43,136 nt of DNA, taken from the NCBI GenBank assembly GCA_009927055.1, contig RFNS01000247.1:1-43136 (forward strand), written 5' to 3'. This DNA is from Alphaproteobacteria bacterium. GTDB taxonomy: Bacteria > Pseudomonadota > Alphaproteobacteria > UBA9219 > RFNS01. The position numbers and the translations under genes were made by a program. Positions 20,106 to 29,282 of the stretch are shown here, in pieces. The stretch's first letter is position 1. Each line of letters opens with the position of its first letter. The notes beneath the pieces are model-generated. The model worked only from the letters and a program-made list of their open reading frames with translations. It ran no database searches and had not been told where the DNA came from.

Positions 20106-20133
20106 AATATAGGGCCCTGAAAAACCCTGTCAA
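20106..20133 (-). promoter_or_regulatory. Promoter of the alpha operon (rpsM)
   Basis: Minus strand TTGACA (20128–20133), 16 bases, TATATT (20106–20111): a near-consensus sigma-70 site. Transcription would begin near 20099 and leave a leader of about 110 bases before rpsM. It lies between the signalling kinase gene and rpsM, so the ribosomal genes need not depend on read-through of the inserted signalling genes. Confidence 0.75.
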
Positions 20134-20150
20134 GGCAAATAAAAGGGTTT

Positions 20151-21875
20151 CTAGGCCACCTTCGAGGATAACTGATAATCTTTCATGTGGGGCAGCGGAA
20201 TAATCATCTCAAAGGTGGTTCCCACATAGATTTCTGAGGTCACTTTGATACTTCCCCCCAGTTTCTTAACTTCTTCCTTAACGGCCTCCAGCCCAACCCC
20301 GCGACCTGAAAGCTGGCTGGCCCCATCGCGGGTCGAGACGCCCCAATCGAAAATACGCTGGATCAGCTGCCGATCATCATCAAAGCGCCAGTTGCCTTCA
20401 GGATCGATGTTGGCCAGCTTCTGACGAATGCGGTTGGGGTCGATGCCGTTGCCATCATCAGAAATATCGATTTTCAGGCGGTCAAAATTTTCGCCCTTCA
20501 GAACAGCGGCATTGATGGTGATTTGCCCTGCAGGGTCTTTTCCGCGGGCCATGCGCGTGACGGGTGCCTCGACCCCATGATCAACAATGTTGCGGCACAT
20601 GTGGGTGAGTGAAAAAAAGAACGGCGCCAGGGGGCGCACCAGAATGCGCGGACTATCTCCGGTAAATAAAAGGGGGTGCAGTTGTTTTTCGTGCTGCTGG
20701 GCCAGCTCACGCAATTCACGCGCGAAGCTGCCAAAACATTCGCGCAGCGGCACGGCGGCAATCTGATCGCAGTAGGCTGTCACCACCTCATGAGAGGCGA
20801 GATGGTTGTGCAGCACTTCTATAAAATCATAAATGCGCTGCTCGCTGATTTGATAAACGCTGCCCTGCTCATGTTCTTCTTCATTAATCAGGCCTTTCAG
20901 CTCAATCAGCACTGAATTAAGCTGCGCTTCAATTTTATCAGCGGCCTTGTGTAACTCGGCCCTGAACAGCATATCGGTGGTAATGGCGGGCTTGCGCAGG
21001 TCATCTTCTAATTCATGGATCAAGTTCCCAAACTCCAGCAAATTAAAGTGCTTCACAGCGCCCTTAATGGTGTGCAGCTGGCGCAGAAGGTTGGCATTTT
21101 CTGAAAGTTTGTTGTCGTTGCTTTTCGCAAGCTGAATAAATTCACGAAGATAGCGGATGGTGGTCACAAACTGGTTCCGTTCTTGAAAAATGCGCACAAT
21201 CATGGCGGCGTAATCTTGCTGGCGCTGGGCAGCGGCCACGGCGGTCAGTTCTTCTGTTTTATCGGTGGCGATGACAACAATGCTCACCAACCGCTCGTTC
21301 CGATCACGCACGGGGCGGTAACTCAGGTGCACATGACGCACCCCCGCATCGCTCAGGTTGTCGGGTAAAAATTTTACAGCATCATCAAAACCCAGGGCGT
21401 GGGTGGGGTCGAACAAAACCTCCAGCCAGTTGTAAAAATCCTCCCTCTTTGCTTCGGGGATGCCCAGAACCTGATCAATAGGCTTGCCGGATGGATCAAT
21501 CTCCAAAAGATCAATACACGCCTGCGAATAAACCGTGCTGCACACTCCTTGCTTATCAAAACTCAAGAACCCCTGCCCCAAACTGTTGACCAAAACTTCG
21601 GTCAGTCGTGCCTGCTCGGTGACACTTTTATGAACTTTGATGTTCAGCCAGTACAGATATGAAATGCCGCCCGCTGCGGTGGCCACCATAATCAGCAGTG
21701 CAACGTGCGAACGTATCGGCTCAAGATTAAAGACAGGCAATGCCGCGGCCACAAAAAGCATCACCACAATGCCCACCAGCCCCAGTAATGTTACGTGCAC
21801 CAGATCGAATTGTTTGATGGCGTTGGTCAGCACAGCCTTGCTTTCGGCGGCGCGAGACAGGGCTTTGTCGTCCAT
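20151..21875 (-). CDS. Membrane-anchored HPt/ATPase sensor kinase (CheA-like)
   Basis: 574 residues. Two transmembrane helices (about 26–49 and 57–77) precede a PAS-like domain (about 88–195). An HPt module follows, with RQLHTIKGAVKHF carrying the phospho-His near 258. The ATPase domain has HMCRNIVDHG (N-box), DISDDGNGID (G1) and LSGRGVGLEAVK (G2), resembling CheA. No CheW-binding P5 domain or receiver is seen, so this is not standard CheA. The ATG 21875 has AAGGG 7 bases upstream; a GTG one codon earlier is possible. Last of a three-gene set with CheX-like and CheY-like genes, inserted between adk and rpsM. The input signal is unknown. Confidence 0.85.
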   Translation of the reverse strand: MDDKALSRAAESKAVLTNAIKQFDLVHVTLLGLVGIVVMLFVAAALPVFNLEPIRSHVALLIMVATAAGGISYLYWLNIKVHKSVTEQARLTEVLVNSLGQGFLSFDKQGVCSTVYSQACIDLLEIDPSGKPIDQVLGIPEAKREDFYNWLEVLFDPTHALGFDDAVKFLPDNLSDAGVRHVHLSYRPVRDRNERLVSIVVIATDKTEELTAVAAAQRQQDYAAMIVRIFQERNQFVTTIRYLREFIQLAKSNDNKLSENANLLRQLHTIKGAVKHFNLLEFGNLIHELEDDLRKPAITTDMLFRAELHKAADKIEAQLNSVLIELKGLINEEEHEQGSVYQISEQRIYDFIEVLHNHLASHEVVTAYCDQIAAVPLRECFGSFARELRELAQQHEKQLHPLLFTGDSPRILVRPLAPFFFSLTHMCRNIVDHGVEAPVTRMARGKDPAGQITINAAVLKGENFDRLKIDISDDGNGIDPNRIRQKLANIDPEGNWRFDDDRQLIQRIFDWGVSTRDGASQLSGRGVGLEAVKEEVKKLGGSIKVTSEIYVGTTFEMIIPLPHMKDYQLSSKVA

Positions 21876-21886
21876 CACCGCACCCT

Positions 21887-22393
21887 TCAGTGCTGCTGGA
21901 GTTGATGAACAGCGATGTGAACCTGAAATTGCCTATCGGCAATGTTAAAGGGCATGACCAGATATCGCCCACGATGAAAGTGGTTGATAAATTGCCCGCG
22001 ACCCGACAGCACGCTGGGAATGGCCAGTTTTAATTGGAAGCCACGGCTGTTCAGCGCATTTTTCACATGCCCATAAATCATGTTCGTAATTTCAGAGACG
22101 GCATCCATCGCCATGTCGTGTGTCACCTGAACATCCTTGCCCAGAACCTTTGGCAGAATGTTTTTCATTGTTTCTTCGTGGAAGCAGATGGTCAGCGTCC
22201 CTTCCAAATCATTCTGCACCATCCCAATCACCCCGCTCACATCGCCCGATAAGACAACGGGTCCCTCCCCCACTTCATATGTGCCGGGCTTTACATCTTC
22301 AGAAAAAGTGTTTTTCATCGCGTCAATGACAGCGCGACCAATTTCAGCCGAAAGCTCCTCGTTCAGGGCGGCATCAAGCGCAGGTTGATCCAT
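21887..22393 (-). CDS. CheX-like phosphatase
   Basis: 168 residues. DAVSEITNMIYGHVKNAL (about 97–114) holds the E-x-x-N pair (Glu101, Asn104) used by CheC/CheX/FliY phosphatases to dephosphorylate CheY-P. There is one such site, as in CheX rather than CheC. It lies between the receiver gene (10 bases upstream) and the kinase gene (about 11 bases downstream), so its likely substrate is the adjacent receiver protein. The start has GGAG behind the ATG. Confidence 0.8.
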   Translation of the reverse strand: MDQPALDAALNEELSAEIGRAVIDAMKNTFSEDVKPGTYEVGEGPVVLSGDVSGVIGMVQNDLEGTLTICFHEETMKNILPKVLGKDVQVTHDMAMDAVSEITNMIYGHVKNALNSRGFQLKLAIPSVLSGRGQFINHFHRGRYLVMPFNIADRQFQVHIAVHQLQQH

Positions 22394-22403
22394 AAGGCGT
22401 CTC

Positions 22404-22844
22404 CTATCGCGCGGCTGAGGGTTGAAGGGTGCTGCGTTTGCGCTTCAACCACTCGTTAATCTCGAACAATTTTTTGCTCAGGTCGGCGGGCGAAACAGGC
22501 TTGATAATATAAGAAGTGGCCCCCGCCTTGATCGCCTTCATAATGTTCTGCTGCTCTGATTCCGCTGTCAGCATGACAAAGGCCGTGTCGGCATATTCGG
22601 GTTTCGATCTGAAAAAACTCAAAACCTCCAGCCCCGAAATGGTGGGCATGTTCCAATCTAAAAAAACCACATCATACGGTTGGCTGATATCACGGGCTTT
22701 CTGCACCTGCTCAATCGCTTCATTGCCATCAGAGGCTGTTTGAACATTAGTGATCTTGGCTTCGTTCAGCGTGTTACGCACGAATTGCCGAACAAGGAAG
22801 TGGTCATCGGCCACAAGGACTTTCAGGTTAGATAGTGCGCTCAC
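22404..22844 (-). CDS. CheY-like single-domain response regulator
   Basis: 146 residues, a receiver domain only: acidic pair Asp13/Asp14, phospho-acceptor Asp63 in VFLDWNMP, Thr93 and Lys115 in IIKP. There is no output domain, so it acts by protein contact. GTG at 22844 with GAGG 7 bases upstream is the preferred start, giving MSALSNLKVLVADD; a longer frame to 22916 adds residues atypical for a receiver. First gene of the module, 110 bases after adk. Confidence 0.85.
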   Translation of the reverse strand: MSALSNLKVLVADDHFLVRQFVRNTLNEAKITNVQTASDGNEAIEQVQKARDISQPYDVVFLDWNMPTISGLEVLSFFRSKPEYADTAFVMLTAESEQQNIMKAIKAGATSYIIKPVSPADLSKKLFEINEWLKRKRSTLQPSAAR

Positions 22845-22954
22845 GACACAGCCTCGCAAACCCATGATGGAAAGGGATGAAGATGCAATAAAACTCTCAC
22901 ACTTTGGTTGATGCACTGTTAAGAATTGATGAAATACTGCCTAAAAACAGCGCG

Positions 22955-23608
22955 TTAGGCCCTATTGGCAAGAACATCTCTGATTTGTTTTGACACACTC
23001 TCAGCCGCCGCCATGCCATCGACGCTGCAATACAGGCCTTTTTCCATATAATAGGGCAGAACGGGGGCCGATTGATCGCGGTAGGCGGCCAGGCGGGTTT
23101 TCATGCTTTCGGGGTTATCATCGGCACGGCAGGCAAATTCGGTATGGCCGCACTTATCGCACACACCCTCAACCTTGGGTTGGCGGAATTTTTTATGGTA
23201 ACCCGTGCCACAATGGGCGCAGCTAAAGCGGCCACTGACCCGCTCAATCAGCAGGTTTTCATCAACTTTCAGTTCAATCACAGCGCATAAGGGCTTGTTT
23301 TCCATGGTTAACATCTGTGTCAGCGCCTCAGCCTGAGGAATGGTGCGCGGAAAACCATCCAGAATAAAGCCGCGCGCGCAATCAGGCTCACGAATTCTGT
23401 TGGCGATCAGGTCGATCATCAAACCATCGGGCACCAATTTTCCATCGGCCATCATTTGTTTTGCTTGGAGGCCCAGCGGCGTGCCGGCCTTCACGGCCGC
23501 CCGCAGCATATCGCCCGTGGCGATTTGAACCATTCCCATTTCTTCTTCCAGCGCCTTGGCCTGAGTGCCTTTGCCTGCGCCTGGTGGCCCGAAAAGGATA
23601 ATGTTCAC
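22955..23608 (-). CDS. adk: Adenylate kinase
   Basis: 217 residues, converting AMP and ATP to two ADP. GPPGAGKGT is the P-loop and DGFPRT the AMP-site motif. The lid has four cysteines (CAHC…CDKC), a zinc-binding type like that of Gram-positive adenylate kinases, present also in some alphaproteobacteria. The start is GTG 23608, overlapping the secY stop as GTGA. Confidence 0.96.
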   Translation of the reverse strand: MNIILFGPPGAGKGTQAKALEEEMGMVQIATGDMLRAAVKAGTPLGLQAKQMMADGKLVPDGLMIDLIANRIREPDCARGFILDGFPRTIPQAEALTQMLTMENKPLCAVIELKVDENLLIERVSGRFSCAHCGTGYHKKFRQPKVEGVCDKCGHTEFACRADDNPESMKTRLAAYRDQSAPVLPYYMEKGLYCSVDGMAAAESVSKQIRDVLANRA

Positions 23609-24945
23609 CGCTTACCCCGCTGCATCGATTTTTTGAACAGCCCTTCGTATTGATAAGCCATCATGTGGGCCTGAATGCGGGTGATTGTATCAATGGTCAC
23701 CGACACAACAATCAGCAGTGAGGTGCCGCCCAGGTAAAACGGAATAGCGTGCTTCGACATTAAAAATTCGGGCAGCAAGCAAATCACGGTCAAATAGCCC
23801 GCACCCAAAACAGTCAGCCGCGTCAGGATGGTATCAAAATAATCGGCCGTATTTTTGCCAGGGCGAATGCCAGGAACAAAGCCGCTGTTTTTGCGCAAAT
23901 TTTCGGCTGTTTCTTCGGGGTTAAACACCACCGCCGTATAAAAGAAGCAGAAAAAGATGATCATAAACGCATACAAGGCCATAAAGATGGGTTGGCCATG
24001 GCCCAGCATCGCCACCACATCGGCCAGCCATGGGGTTTTGCTGACATCAATAAAGCTGGCCACGGTCAAGGGGAAAAGCAGCAGCGAGCTGGCAAAAATG
24101 GGAGGAATAACGCCAGAGGTGTTGATTTTAAGGGGTAAATGCGATGCCTCGCCCCCATACATTTTATTCCCCACCTGACGTTTGGGATATTGCACAATAA
24201 TGCGACGCTGCGCGCGTTCGCAGTAAACCGAAAATGCCAGCACCACCACAAGGCCAATAAGGATGGCGAAAATCATCCACGTGGCCAATGCACCCGTGCG
24301 CCCCATTTCAAACATCTGGCCAATGGCGGCGGGCATGCCTGCGGCAATACCGGCGTAAATAATCATCGATGTGCCGTTGCCAATGCCGCGACTGGTAATC
24401 TGCTCGCCCAGCCACATTAAAAACACCGTGCCGCCTGTCAGCGTGACAACGGTTGTGAGGCGGAAGAACAACCCCGGATCAATCACCGCCGAGCCACCCG
24501 GCCCCGACATGCTTTCAAGGCCCACCGCCAACGCGAACGATTGCATGACCGCAAAAAATACCGTGAGATAGCGCGAATACTGGTTAAGCCTCATGCGCCC
24601 CTGCTCGCCCTCTTTCTTCAGGGCCTCCATGGAAGGAACCACCGCCGTGAGTAGCTGAACGATGATGGAGGCTGTGATATAGGGCATGACGGCCAAGGCA
24701 AAAATGGTCATGCGCGAGAGGGCGCCGCCAGCAAACATATCAAACATACTCAAAATGCCGCCCTGATGGTGCTTAAAAATCTCGGCCAGCATGACAGGAT
24801 CAATGCCCGGCAACGGAATGTGCGTGCCGAGGCGATAAATAATCAGCGCACCCAGCGTGAACAGCAGCCGCGCCTTCAGGTCACTGGCTTTGCCCAGTGA
24901 GCGCCAATCGAGGTTGGAGGCAAGTTTTTCAGCTGTCGAGGCCAT
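23605..24945 (-). CDS. secY: Protein translocase subunit SecY
   Basis: 446 residues with ten hydrophobic helices, the channel of the Sec translocon. DLKARLLFTLGALIIYRLGTHIPLPGID, YITASIIVQLL and PGIRPGKNTADYF are diagnostic. It follows rplO after 70 bases and overlaps adk, the usual spc-operon end. The cytosolic loop ahead of PGIRPGKNT, a ribosome/SecA contact region, is present. Confidence 0.98.
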   Translation of the reverse strand: MASTAEKLASNLDWRSLGKASDLKARLLFTLGALIIYRLGTHIPLPGIDPVMLAEIFKHHQGGILSMFDMFAGGALSRMTIFALAVMPYITASIIVQLLTAVVPSMEALKKEGEQGRMRLNQYSRYLTVFFAVMQSFALAVGLESMSGPGGSAVIDPGLFFRLTTVVTLTGGTVFLMWLGEQITSRGIGNGTSMIIYAGIAAGMPAAIGQMFEMGRTGALATWMIFAILIGLVVVLAFSVYCERAQRRIIVQYPKRQVGNKMYGGEASHLPLKINTSGVIPPIFASSLLLFPLTVASFIDVSKTPWLADVVAMLGHGQPIFMALYAFMIIFFCFFYTAVVFNPEETAENLRKNSGFVPGIRPGKNTADYFDTILTRLTVLGAGYLTVICLLPEFLMSKHAIPFYLGGTSLLIVVSVTIDTITRIQAHMMAYQYEGLFKKSMQRGKR

Positions 24946-25015
24946 AGGATTACCTTAAGAAGATAGGAAACACTTCACCCCACAGCAAGAGCCGCACTGT
25001 GCAGTTGCGAGGCTA

Positions 25016-25498
25016 TTAAGCAGCGGATTTTTTTGATTCAGGCAACTGAATTGTGACGTGCCCGCCCAGTTTTTCAATGGCAGCCTTGGCCGATGCCGAA
25101 GCGCCCGCCACGGTGATGTCGATTTTTGTTTTCAACTCGCCCGTGCCCAGCAAGCGCACGCCACTGCCGACGCGTTTCACAAGGCCGGCTTTCACAATCA
25201 CCTCGGCATTGATGGGTTGTTTGGCATCCAGCCTGCCATCATCCAGCGCGGCCTGAAGGCGCGCCAGGTTAAGCACCGCATATTCCTTGGCGAAAACATT
25301 TTTGAAACCGCGTTTGGGAATGCGGCGATAAAGCGGCATCTGCCCGCCTTCAAAACCGTGCAGCGATACGCCGGTGCGGGCTTTTTGTCCCTTCACGCCG
25401 CGACCGCAGGTTTTGCCCTTGCCGCTGCCAATGCCCCGCCCCACGATGATGGGTTTTTTGCGAGCGCCTGGGTTATCTTTCAGTTGGTTCAGTTTCAT
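25016..25498 (-). CDS. rplO: 50S ribosomal protein L15
   Basis: 160 residues. The glycine-rich arm [22 protein letters not shown] and [18 protein letters not shown] are the family signatures. It lies between rpmD and secY as usual. Confidence 0.97.
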   Translation of the reverse strand: MKLNQLKDNPGARKKPIIVGRGIGSGKGKTCGRGVKGQKARTGVSLHGFEGGQMPLYRRIPKRGFKNVFAKEYAVLNLARLQAALDDGRLDAKQPINAEVIVKAGLVKRVGSGVRLLGTGELKTKIDITVAGASASAKAAIEKLGGHVTIQLPESKKSAA

Positions 25499-25506
25499 GA
25501 CGTTGC

Positions 25507-25710
25507 CTATTTTTTCTTCTCATCCGTCACAACGCGGACGAGATATTTCACTTTTTCAATCATGCCACGCACGGCGGGCGTATCTTCCAGCTCGCGACGT
25601 GAATGGCGCTTGCCAAGGCCAAGGCCCAGCAATGTTGCCTTGTGGCCGGGCTTGCGGTTAAAGGCGCTGCCCGTCTGTTCAACCACGATTGTTTTTTTTG
25701 CGGCCGTCAT
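25507..25710 (-). CDS. rpmD: 50S ribosomal protein L30
   Basis: 67 residues. Three consecutive ATG codons occur at 25716, 25713 and 25710; GAGGG is at a working distance (7 bases) only from the last, so 25710 is chosen. [28 protein letters not shown] is the family core. L30 is the small protein placed between S5 and L15. Confidence 0.93.
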   Translation of the reverse strand: MTAAKKTIVVEQTGSAFNRKPGHKATLLGLGLGKRHSRRELEDTPAVRGMIEKVKYLVRVVTDEKKK

Positions 25711-25722
25711 CATCATACCCTC

Positions 25723-26367
25723 TTACGCTGCTTCGGCTTTTTGGTTGTCACCAGGTTTTTTGCCCAGAATATCGCCCACTTTTTTGCCACGGCGGCTGGC
25801 CACATGGCGCGGACTTGTCATGCTTTCAAGCGCTGCGAACGTTGCCTTCACCATGTTGTGCGGGTTAGAACTGCCCACCGATTTGGCGACGACATCTTGG
25901 ATGCCCAGCGCTTCAAACACCGCGCGCATGGGGCCGCCCGCAATCACACCCGTACCGGCTGGCGCCGTGCGCAGCACCACACGGCCAGCGCCAAAAACAC
26001 CCTTCACATCATGGTGAATGGTGCGGCCTTCGCGCAGCGGAATGCGCTTCATGCGGCGTTTGGCCGATTCTGTAGCTTTTTTAATGGCATCGGGCACTTC
26101 GCGCGCCTTGCCGCTGCCATAACCCACGCGACCTTTGCGATCGCCCACCACAACCAGCGTGGCAAAACCCATGCGCTTACCGCCCTTCACAACTTTGGTC
26201 ACGCGGTTCACGGCCACCAGTTTTTCAATCAGTTCATTTTCGCCGTCATCGCCACCTTGCTGCGATTGATCGTTCTGCTCGCGGCGCTTGCGACGGCGAC
26301 GATTGGTCAGACTTTCTTTCGAATTGTCGTCTTCTGGTTTTGTGTTCTGGGTTTCTTTGTCGCTCAT
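25723..26367 (-). CDS. rpsE: 30S ribosomal protein S5
   Basis: 214 residues, longer than the roughly 166 of E. coli because of a charged N-terminal extension (about 45 residues, QNTKPEDDN…RRRRKRREQ). Core motifs are [19 protein letters not shown], and [12 protein letters not shown] near the C terminus. S5 helps decoding accuracy. The extension is not in the core fold and looks disordered. Confidence 0.97.
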   Translation of the reverse strand: MSDKETQNTKPEDDNSKESLTNRRRRKRREQNDQSQQGGDDGENELIEKLVAVNRVTKVVKGGKRMGFATLVVVGDRKGRVGYGSGKAREVPDAIKKATESAKRRMKRIPLREGRTIHHDVKGVFGAGRVVLRTAPAGTGVIAGGPMRAVFEALGIQDVVAKSVGSSNPHNMVKATFAALESMTSPRHVASRRGKKVGDILGKKPGDNQKAEAA

Positions 26368-26376
26368 CGTGTCCCC

Positions 26377-26745
26377 TTAAAATTTTAAGCCCGCTTCACG
26401 CGCACCATCGGCCAAAGCCTTGATACGTCCGTGAAAGCGAAATTGTCCGCGGTCAAAAACCACTTCGCTGATGCCGGCAGCCTTGGCGCGTTCGGCCAGT
26501 GTTTTGCCCACATTGGCGGCCGCATCTTTGTTGGCGCCCGTTTTCAGTTTGCTGCGCACGTCTTTTTCCATGGTGCTGGCCGCCACCAAGGTGATGCCCT
26601 TGGTGTCGTCAATGATTTGGGCATAAATATTTTGGCCCGAACGATAGACCGAAAGGCGCATTCTGTCGCTGACGCGGCGCAGTTTGGCGCGCAGGCGCGT
26701 TTTGCGGCGATCGGCGGTGGCGCGGAGTTTTACATTCGCTGTCAT
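26377..26745 (-). CDS. rplR: 50S ribosomal protein L18
   Basis: 122 residues. [18 protein letters not shown] and [21 protein letters not shown] are typical. It binds 5S rRNA with L5. Seven to ten bases separate it from its neighbours. Confidence 0.97.
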   Translation of the reverse strand: MTANVKLRATADRRKTRLRAKLRRVSDRMRLSVYRSGQNIYAQIIDDTKGITLVAASTMEKDVRSKLKTGANKDAAANVGKTLAERAKAAGISEVVFDRGQFRFHGRIKALADGAREAGLKF

Positions 26746-26751
26746 GATACC

Positions 26752-27285
26752 CTACTTTTTCTTCCCTTCTTTGCGCTGGATCCATTCACCCTCGTACTTA
26801 ATGCCTTTGCCTTTGTACGGTTCGGGTTTTTTGTACCCACGAATTTCTGAGGCGACTTGTCCCACGCGCTGCTTATCGGCCCCGCTGATGAGAAGTGTTG
26901 TGGGCTTTTCAGCCTTGATGGTAATCCCCTCTGGCACAGGATAGCGGATTTCGTGGCTAAACCCAAGGTTCAGCACCAAATCTTTCCCCTGAACAGCGGC
27001 CTTGAAACCAACGCCTTCAATTTCCAAACGCTTGCTAAAGCCAACCGAGACACCCGTAACCATGCTTTGAATATTCCGCTTGGTGGTGCCCCACAGCATA
27101 ATGTGGCGCTGGGTTTTTGCCTTGGGGGCCAGCACGATGCTGCTGCCCTCAACCTTCACATCAATTTCATCAGGCAAGGTGATGTTCAAGCTGCCTGTTT
27201 TCCCTTTAACCGAGAAAGACTGCCCCTTGATTTCAGCCGTCACACCCGAAGGAAGCGCGACAGGATTTTTGCCAACACGCGACAT
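26752..27285 (-). CDS. rplF: 50S ribosomal protein L6
   Basis: 177 residues with the two-lobed L6 fold; MSRVGKNPVALPSGV, the conserved first motif, and RKPEPYKGKGIKY-like YKKPEPYKGKGIKYEGE, the C-terminal RNA-binding signature. Confidence 0.97.
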   Translation of the reverse strand: MSRVGKNPVALPSGVTAEIKGQSFSVKGKTGSLNITLPDEIDVKVEGSSIVLAPKAKTQRHIMLWGTTKRNIQSMVTGVSVGFSKRLEIEGVGFKAAVQGKDLVLNLGFSHEIRYPVPEGITIKAEKPTTLLISGADKQRVGQVASEIRGYKKPEPYKGKGIKYEGEWIQRKEGKKK

Positions 27286-27300
27286 GGCCCATCTCCTCGC

Positions 27301-27699
27301 TTAAAACATCCGGCAAAGCACTTCGCCGCCAACATTGGCCGCGCGCGCTTCGTTATCGGACATGACGCCCTTCGGCGTCGATAAAATAGACACGCCAAGA
27401 CCGTTGAAGAAGCGATCCATCTTCTTCACGCGCGAATAAACGCGGCGGCCTGGTTTTGAAATACGCTCAAGCTTCTGAATGCCGGGCTGGCCTTCGTGGT
27501 ATTTCAGCTCGATCGTCAGGAATTTTTGCCCTTTGCCGGGTTCAAACTCGCTAAAGCCACGAATAAAGCCTTCACGCAGCATCACGTCCAGCACATCGCG
27601 ACAATGGCGGCTAAAAGGTGCTTCCACCACCGCCTGACGAGCGTGCAGACCGTTGCGGATACGCGTCAGCATATCACCCAAGGTATCTGTCACAGACAT
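27301..27699 (-). CDS. rpsH: 30S ribosomal protein S8
   Basis: 132 residues. DTLGDMLTRIRNG at the N terminus and STPKGVMSDNEARAANVGGEVLC at the C terminus. S8 binds 16S helix 21; in E. coli it represses the spc operon by binding the L5 message, which cannot be judged here. Confidence 0.97.
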   Translation of the reverse strand: MSVTDTLGDMLTRIRNGLHARQAVVEAPFSRHCRDVLDVMLREGFIRGFSEFEPGKGQKFLTIELKYHEGQPGIQKLERISKPGRRVYSRVKKMDRFFNGLGVSILSTPKGVMSDNEARAANVGGEVLCRMF

Positions 27700-27714
27700 T
27701 TCTTTCCCCTTCCG

Positions 27715-28026
27715 TTACCAGCTGGCCTTGATCATGCCAGGAATTTGGCCTGAATTGGCCAGCTCCCGCAGCTTGATGCGGCACATTTTAAGTTTACGAT
27801 AGTTTCCGCGCGGACGGCCCGTCAGCTCACAACGCAGGCGGAAGCGATTTTTCGCCCCGTTGCGCGGCATTTTGGCCAGCTTTTGCGAAATGTCCATCAT
27901 TTGTTCCAGCGAAGCCTCGCCACGCAGCTCACGCTGCTGAGCCTTCAGGCTGGCGCGTTTGGCGCGCTGCCCCTGCGCCATTTTGACGCGGCGGTTGTTT
28001 TGGTTGATTTTTCCGAGTTTGGCCAT
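27715..28026 (-). CDS. rpsN: 30S ribosomal protein S14 (zinc-free type)
   Basis: 103 residues from ATG 28026 ([13 protein letters not shown]); a longer frame starting at 28167 lies inside rplE and is ignored. [22 protein letters not shown] replaces the CxxC pairs of the short zinc form, so this is the long zinc-free type. Confidence 0.96.
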   Translation of the reverse strand: MAKLGKINQNNRRVKMAQGQRAKRASLKAQQRELRGEASLEQMMDISQKLAKMPRNGAKNRFRLRCELTGRPRGNYRKLKMCRIKLRELANSGQIPGMIKASW

Positions 28027-28033
28027 CGTTCCT

Positions 28034-28588
28034 CTAGCTGCTGAAGGGCATGTTGAAACCACGAAGCAGCTCGCGCGCTTCGTTATCGGTTTTGGCGGTG
28101 GTGCAGATGATAATATCCATGCCGCGGATTTTATCGATTTTATCAAAGTCGATTTCGGGAAACACAATCTGCTCTTTCAGGCCAATGGCATAGTTGCCAC
28201 GGCCATCAAAACTTTTGGGCGATACGCCACGAAAATCGCGCACGCGCGGCAGAGCGATGTTGATCAGCCTATCCAGAAATTCATACATGCGGCTCGCGCG
28301 CAGCGTCACCTTGCACCCAAGGGGCAAACCATCGCGGATTTTATAGGTGGCGATCGCCTTGCGGGCTTTGGTGGTGACAGGTTTTTGGCCTGCAATCAAC
28401 GCCAACTGCTCGGCCGTCGATTTCAGAACCTTGCTGTCGTTCACAATATCGCGGCCAGGCGACATGTTAATCACAATTTTTTCAAGCTTCGGAACCTGAA
28501 AACGGTTTTTATAGCCAAACTTCTCAGTCATGGCCGAAACCAGCTTGCTGTCGTAATAATCTTTCAAACGTGCGTTTGTTTTTGCCAT
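28034..28588 (-). CDS. rplE: 50S ribosomal protein L5
   Basis: 184 residues. [16 protein letters not shown] and [24 protein letters not shown] are diagnostic. L5 binds 5S rRNA and contacts P-site tRNA. Between rplX and rpsN. Confidence 0.97.
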   Translation of the reverse strand: MAKTNARLKDYYDSKLVSAMTEKFGYKNRFQVPKLEKIVINMSPGRDIVNDSKVLKSTAEQLALIAGQKPVTTKARKAIATYKIRDGLPLGCKVTLRASRMYEFLDRLINIALPRVRDFRGVSPKSFDGRGNYAIGLKEQIVFPEIDFDKIDKIRGMDIIICTTAKTDNEARELLRGFNMPFSS

Positions 28589-28596
28589 GGTGCACC

Positions 28597-28914
28597 TTAC
28601 TTATCAATCTGCTCGCCCGAGCGTTTGGCCACGCGTACCTTGCGGCCATCGCCCAGCACCTTAAACCCAACGCGGGTTGGTTTTTTTTCCTTGGGGTCAA
28701 GCAGCGCCACGTTCGAAGCGTGAATGGGCATTTCTTTGCGCACCAATCCACCCTTGCTTTGCGCTGTCTGACGCTGATGCTTCACCACCATATTCACGCC
28801 CGACACAAGCACGCGCCCTTCGGTGGGGAAAACTTTCAACACTTCGCCTTGCTTGCCTTTGTCTTTGCCGGCCAGCACAACGACCTGATCTTTTTTACGA
28901 ATACGGGCGGCCAT
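28597..28914 (-). CDS. rplX: 50S ribosomal protein L24
   Basis: 105 residues with an N-terminal KOW motif ([19 protein letters not shown]). The start ATG shares one base with the rplN stop (TAATG). L24 helps start 50S assembly. Confidence 0.97.
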   Translation of the reverse strand: MAARIRKKDQVVVLAGKDKGKQGEVLKVFPTEGRVLVSGVNMVVKHQRQTAQSKGGLVRKEMPIHASNVALLDPKEKKPTRVGFKVLGDGRKVRVAKRSGEQIDK

Positions 28915-29282
28915 TAGATGACCTCCTCTGCCAGTGAAATGATTTTCATAAACCCGAGGTTGCGCAACTCGCGCAGCACGGGGCCAAAAATGCGGGTGCC
29001 AATCGGCTCTTGCTGCGCGTTGATCAGCACGGCGGCATTGCGATCAAACCGCACGGTGGTGCCGTCATCGCGCTTCAATTCTTTGCGTGTGCGCACAATA
29101 ACCGCCTTGTGCACATCGCCTTTTTTCACACGGCCTTTCGGAATGGCATCTCTGATCGAGACGACAATCACATCGCCCACGCTGGCATATTTGCGCTTGC
29201 TGCCGCCCAAAACCTTGACGCACAAGACCTGCTTGGCGCCACTGTTATCGGCCACATCGAGGGTGGATTCCATTTGGATCAT
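28914..29282 (-). CDS. rplN: 50S ribosomal protein L14
   Basis: 122 residues; [21 protein letters not shown], and [21 protein letters not shown] are typical. The start overlaps the stop of the inserted unknown gene as ATGA, and its ribosome site (GAGAAAGG) lies within that gene. Translation of L14 is therefore tied to the inserted gene. Confidence 0.97.
   Translation of the reverse strand: MIQMESTLDVADNSGAKQVLCVKVLGGSKRKYASVGDVIVVSIRDAIPKGRVKKGDVHKAVIVRTRKELKRDDGTTVRFDRNAAVLINAQQEPIGTRIFGPVLRELRNLGFMKIISLAEEVI

Noticed and set aside
25058-26388. Long plus-strand frames (319 and 261 codons) over rplO, rpmD and rpsE
   Set aside because: They are antisense to conserved ribosomal genes and have no motif or ribosome site.
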